Shown here: positions 37,539-39,434 of the stretch, piece by piece
Layout of the letters: the number at the start of each line of letters is the position of its first letter
Numbering within the stretch: position 1 is the stretch's first letter
Source: Phytophthora quininea
Taxonomy: Eukaryota; Oomycota; Peronosporomycetes; Peronosporales; Peronosporaceae
Direction: 5' to 3'
Length of the DNA: 39,434 nt
Assembly: GCA_011947345.1 (NCBI GenBank)
Contig: JAAVTG010000029.1
Span: 1-39,434, forward strand
The notes under the pieces: generated by a model
What the model was told of the DNA's origin: nothing
The model's database searches: none
The model's input: only the letters and a program-made list of their open reading frames with translations
Translations under genes and position numbers: made by a program

Positions 37539-37903
37539 GGTGGTGCTTGATGGTGGCTGGGTGTTGCTGGACTTGAGTCGGAGACGGAAGATTCAGGAAT
37601 GATGTCGGCTCTGGGGTGAGTGCACAGCGAATCCATTCCAGAAGCGGCCTCGAAAGTGGGGCTGTCGAGATCCGCGACGATTTTGCCGAGCTCAAAGCAT
37701 GGCGGCTCTGGGACGTCCTCATTTGAATCGGCCTGAAAAAACAAGTGTTTGACCTAGACCAATGGCGGTTTTGACACGTTATCGACTGCTGCGAAGATCA
37801 TTTCGCGGATTGATGGCTGGCGGTGGAGGGAAGTTGATTGCGGCATTGGTTTGATAGAACACCGCGCTTCATCCGCACATTCACTTACGGATTGGCTTTT
37901 ACT

Positions 37904-38703
37904 ATGAGCTCAACAAATAATTTTCACTTAGCAGCCATCGCGGAAGAAGAGGCGGCGTTCGGGGTGGTGCTGCAACGGATCCGCGAGGTCTACGATGAGC
38001 GGTTATGGCACCCCGGTAACCACGTCGAAGTAGTTGGTCGCCGCGGTCGTTTCCGCGACGCTCGTCTCCGTCTTGACGCGGCCAGAGGCGTCTGTGTCGA
38101 AGTGGATAGGGCTCACGGAGATACATTCGCGGGCGCTCGTATCACCCGATGGAATAGGCAAAACTTCACGATGATGCAAGTAGCGGAGGAAGGGAGAGCA
38201 CGACTTCGCCAACACCAAGATGATTTGCGGGCGAGGCGTGGCGTCCCTGAACCTTTAGGTTTGCTGGCACGACAAGCTGCTAATCTTTCCCACCAAGGAG
38301 AGGACGAAGAGCTGCGTCGGCTTCGATACGAGCTGCTGCGCGACAGCAATCCTCGCAACGACCCACCACCACCACACCGGTATGCAAGGAAATTCGCTCC
38401 GGTGGGAGGTGGGCGTGGCTACTACACGGCCCTTCGGGCCGTATACCACCGGTGCGTCCTCCCGCCTCATCCAGCAGTAATAGTGATAGTGATGGAGCGG
38501 GAAGTCCCGGAGATGGAAGTCCGGGAGGAAGTACGACGGCTCCCGTCATGCAAACGCGCAGCGTCGTCGATCTCACCGGAAGTGACAGTTCCTCTGAGCA
38601 AGAGGAATACGCGGATATTAACTTGTTTGGTTCTGGTTCCAGCCCCAGTTCAAGCAGCTCCTTCAATCCTGGCTCATCCAGTGACGACAGCGCGGACAGA
38701 TGA
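37904..38703 (+). CDS. Fourth small paralog with strong SIM-like tail
   Basis: It starts at the ATG at 37904 (MSSTNNFHLAAIAEEEAAFG). The segment AIAEEEAAFGVVLQRIREVY resembles the N-terminal helix of the three paralogs at 12.9-16.2 kb (AIDAEVRAFDRLVAAL). A charged middle (VVGRRGRFRDARLRLDAARG, WNRQNFTMMQVAEEGRARLR, DEELRRLRYELLRDSNPR) is mostly helical. At the GGG runs 38401-38411 the frame probably moves by one: the plain frame goes on without a motif, while the alternate one has a Pro/Ser-rich linker and SVVDLTGSDSSSEQEEYADI, the textbook shape of a SUMO-interaction motif. It ends SSSDDSADR at 38701-38703. No function is known. Confidence 0.55.
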
Positions 38704-39434
38704 TATTGCGGGTGAACGCTGGTGTGCTTCTTTAGCTAGAAGGTTTTTACAGTAATGAAGAGTCCAAATGCCCCTATTCCGAACTCGGTCTATCAATTAA
38801 TACCTCTGTGCAGAAAATAATGAGCACTTAAAACAGCGCTCCGCCTCATTTTGGTTTTAGTTACAAGCTTTGCGGAGGTGCTAGCGTTTTGCGTTTGAGC
38901 TGCAGACAAATCTAACATACGTGGGCGTACATCCTCCGCCACATCAGAAGTAGTATTCAGTAGAAGTAGTAAACGTATCAAACTTGGACGTCATGGGCTT
39001 CTCACGAGCTATTGACACTCCATCGCAGCTTAATGTTTGTCTCCGTAACCGGTCAAATCCCGACTTTGCCTCCCATGTACCACATGGACGCGCGACCGCA
39101 CAGAGAGGCATGACTTTAGAAATGTAGCGCTTACTTTGATCAGCCTGGACCGGAGGGTATCCATCTTTCCCCGCGAGCACGCACACGTGCTGCCCGACCT
39201 TCTTCCTTCACGTGATTGCTATTATCGACACCATTTGTAGGGCGAAGGGCTAGTTATACGGCGGTTCAGCATTTGTAGAGCACTCATGCACACCTTCAAC
39301 TTGCATCCGTGCATGCGAGCACGGCAGGTAAAATGCGCTTTACATGAAGCGGAGCTTCAACCTCCGATCACCGTCGAACAACGCTGAGCTGGACATCTTC
39401 GGGCTATGAGGCTCCGTGACGATCTACTAAGTGT
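38704..39434. other. Region to the right end, no firm gene
   Basis: A minus-strand frame 39186-38944 (HVCVLAGKDGYPPVQAD-like start, then GFDRLRRQTLSCDGVSIARE, SKFDTFTTSTEYYF) has coding-like composition and may be part of an element or gene extending beyond the window. I cannot assign it. Nothing else is supported. Confidence 0.3.

Overview
The window looks like a piece of an oomycete genome, most likely Phytophthora or a close relative; I cannot name the species. The evidence is short GT-AG introns (58-78 nt), tightly packed GC-rich genes with a TCATT-type initiator just upstream of an ATG, RNase H1 genes carrying viroplasmin domains, a PDR-type ABC transporter remnant, a DUF6818-like SANT gene, and two large Helitrons of the Rep plus PIF1-helicase kind.

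Layout. 0-11.9 kb is gene-rich: a decayed ZIP zinc transporter (+), an alpha-kinase gene with introns (-), an ABC ATPase remnant (-), two broken viroplasmin/RNase H genes (-), an intact pirin gene and an intact RNase H1 gene (+), and a five-TM leucine-rich-repeat gene (+). 11.9-16.3 kb holds three paralogous small genes (+). They encode nuclear-looking proteins with an N-terminal helix and an acidic tail; two tails carry a SUMO-interaction-like motif. A fourth relative lies at 37.9 kb. 16.3-21.1 kb has a divergent histone H4 variant (-), a SANT-like gene (-), an unrecognised three-exon gene (-), a dioxygenase-fold-like gene ending in a C2H2 finger (+), and a second decayed ZIP gene (-). 21.4-35.8 kb is two head-to-head Helitrons, one leftward (21.4-28.5) and one rightward (29.5-35.8). 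35.8-39.4 kb carries fragments of a PDR transporter and a WrbA-type quinone reductase, then the fourth paralog.

Two patterns run through the window. First, many reading-frame breaks are single missing bases in short homopolymer runs (for example GGGG at 9375, T6 at 10168, CCCC at 16599, A5 at 26797), including in genes that otherwise look well conserved. Systematic base-calling error is a strong alternative to gene decay, so I label such genes as broken with that caveat. Second, the right-hand Helitron is truly rearranged: about 657 bp of its helicase core is inverted between 6-bp inverted repeats, and its HUH motif has lost one histidine. The left Helitron keeps the HUH motif but has an in-frame TAG.

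The best candidates for something undescribed are the small paralog family with SIM-like tails, the H4 variant that lacks K16 and K20 (after allowing one missing base), and the variable N-terminal modules of the Helitrons (basic bZIP-like patches and a 16-residue tandem repeat).
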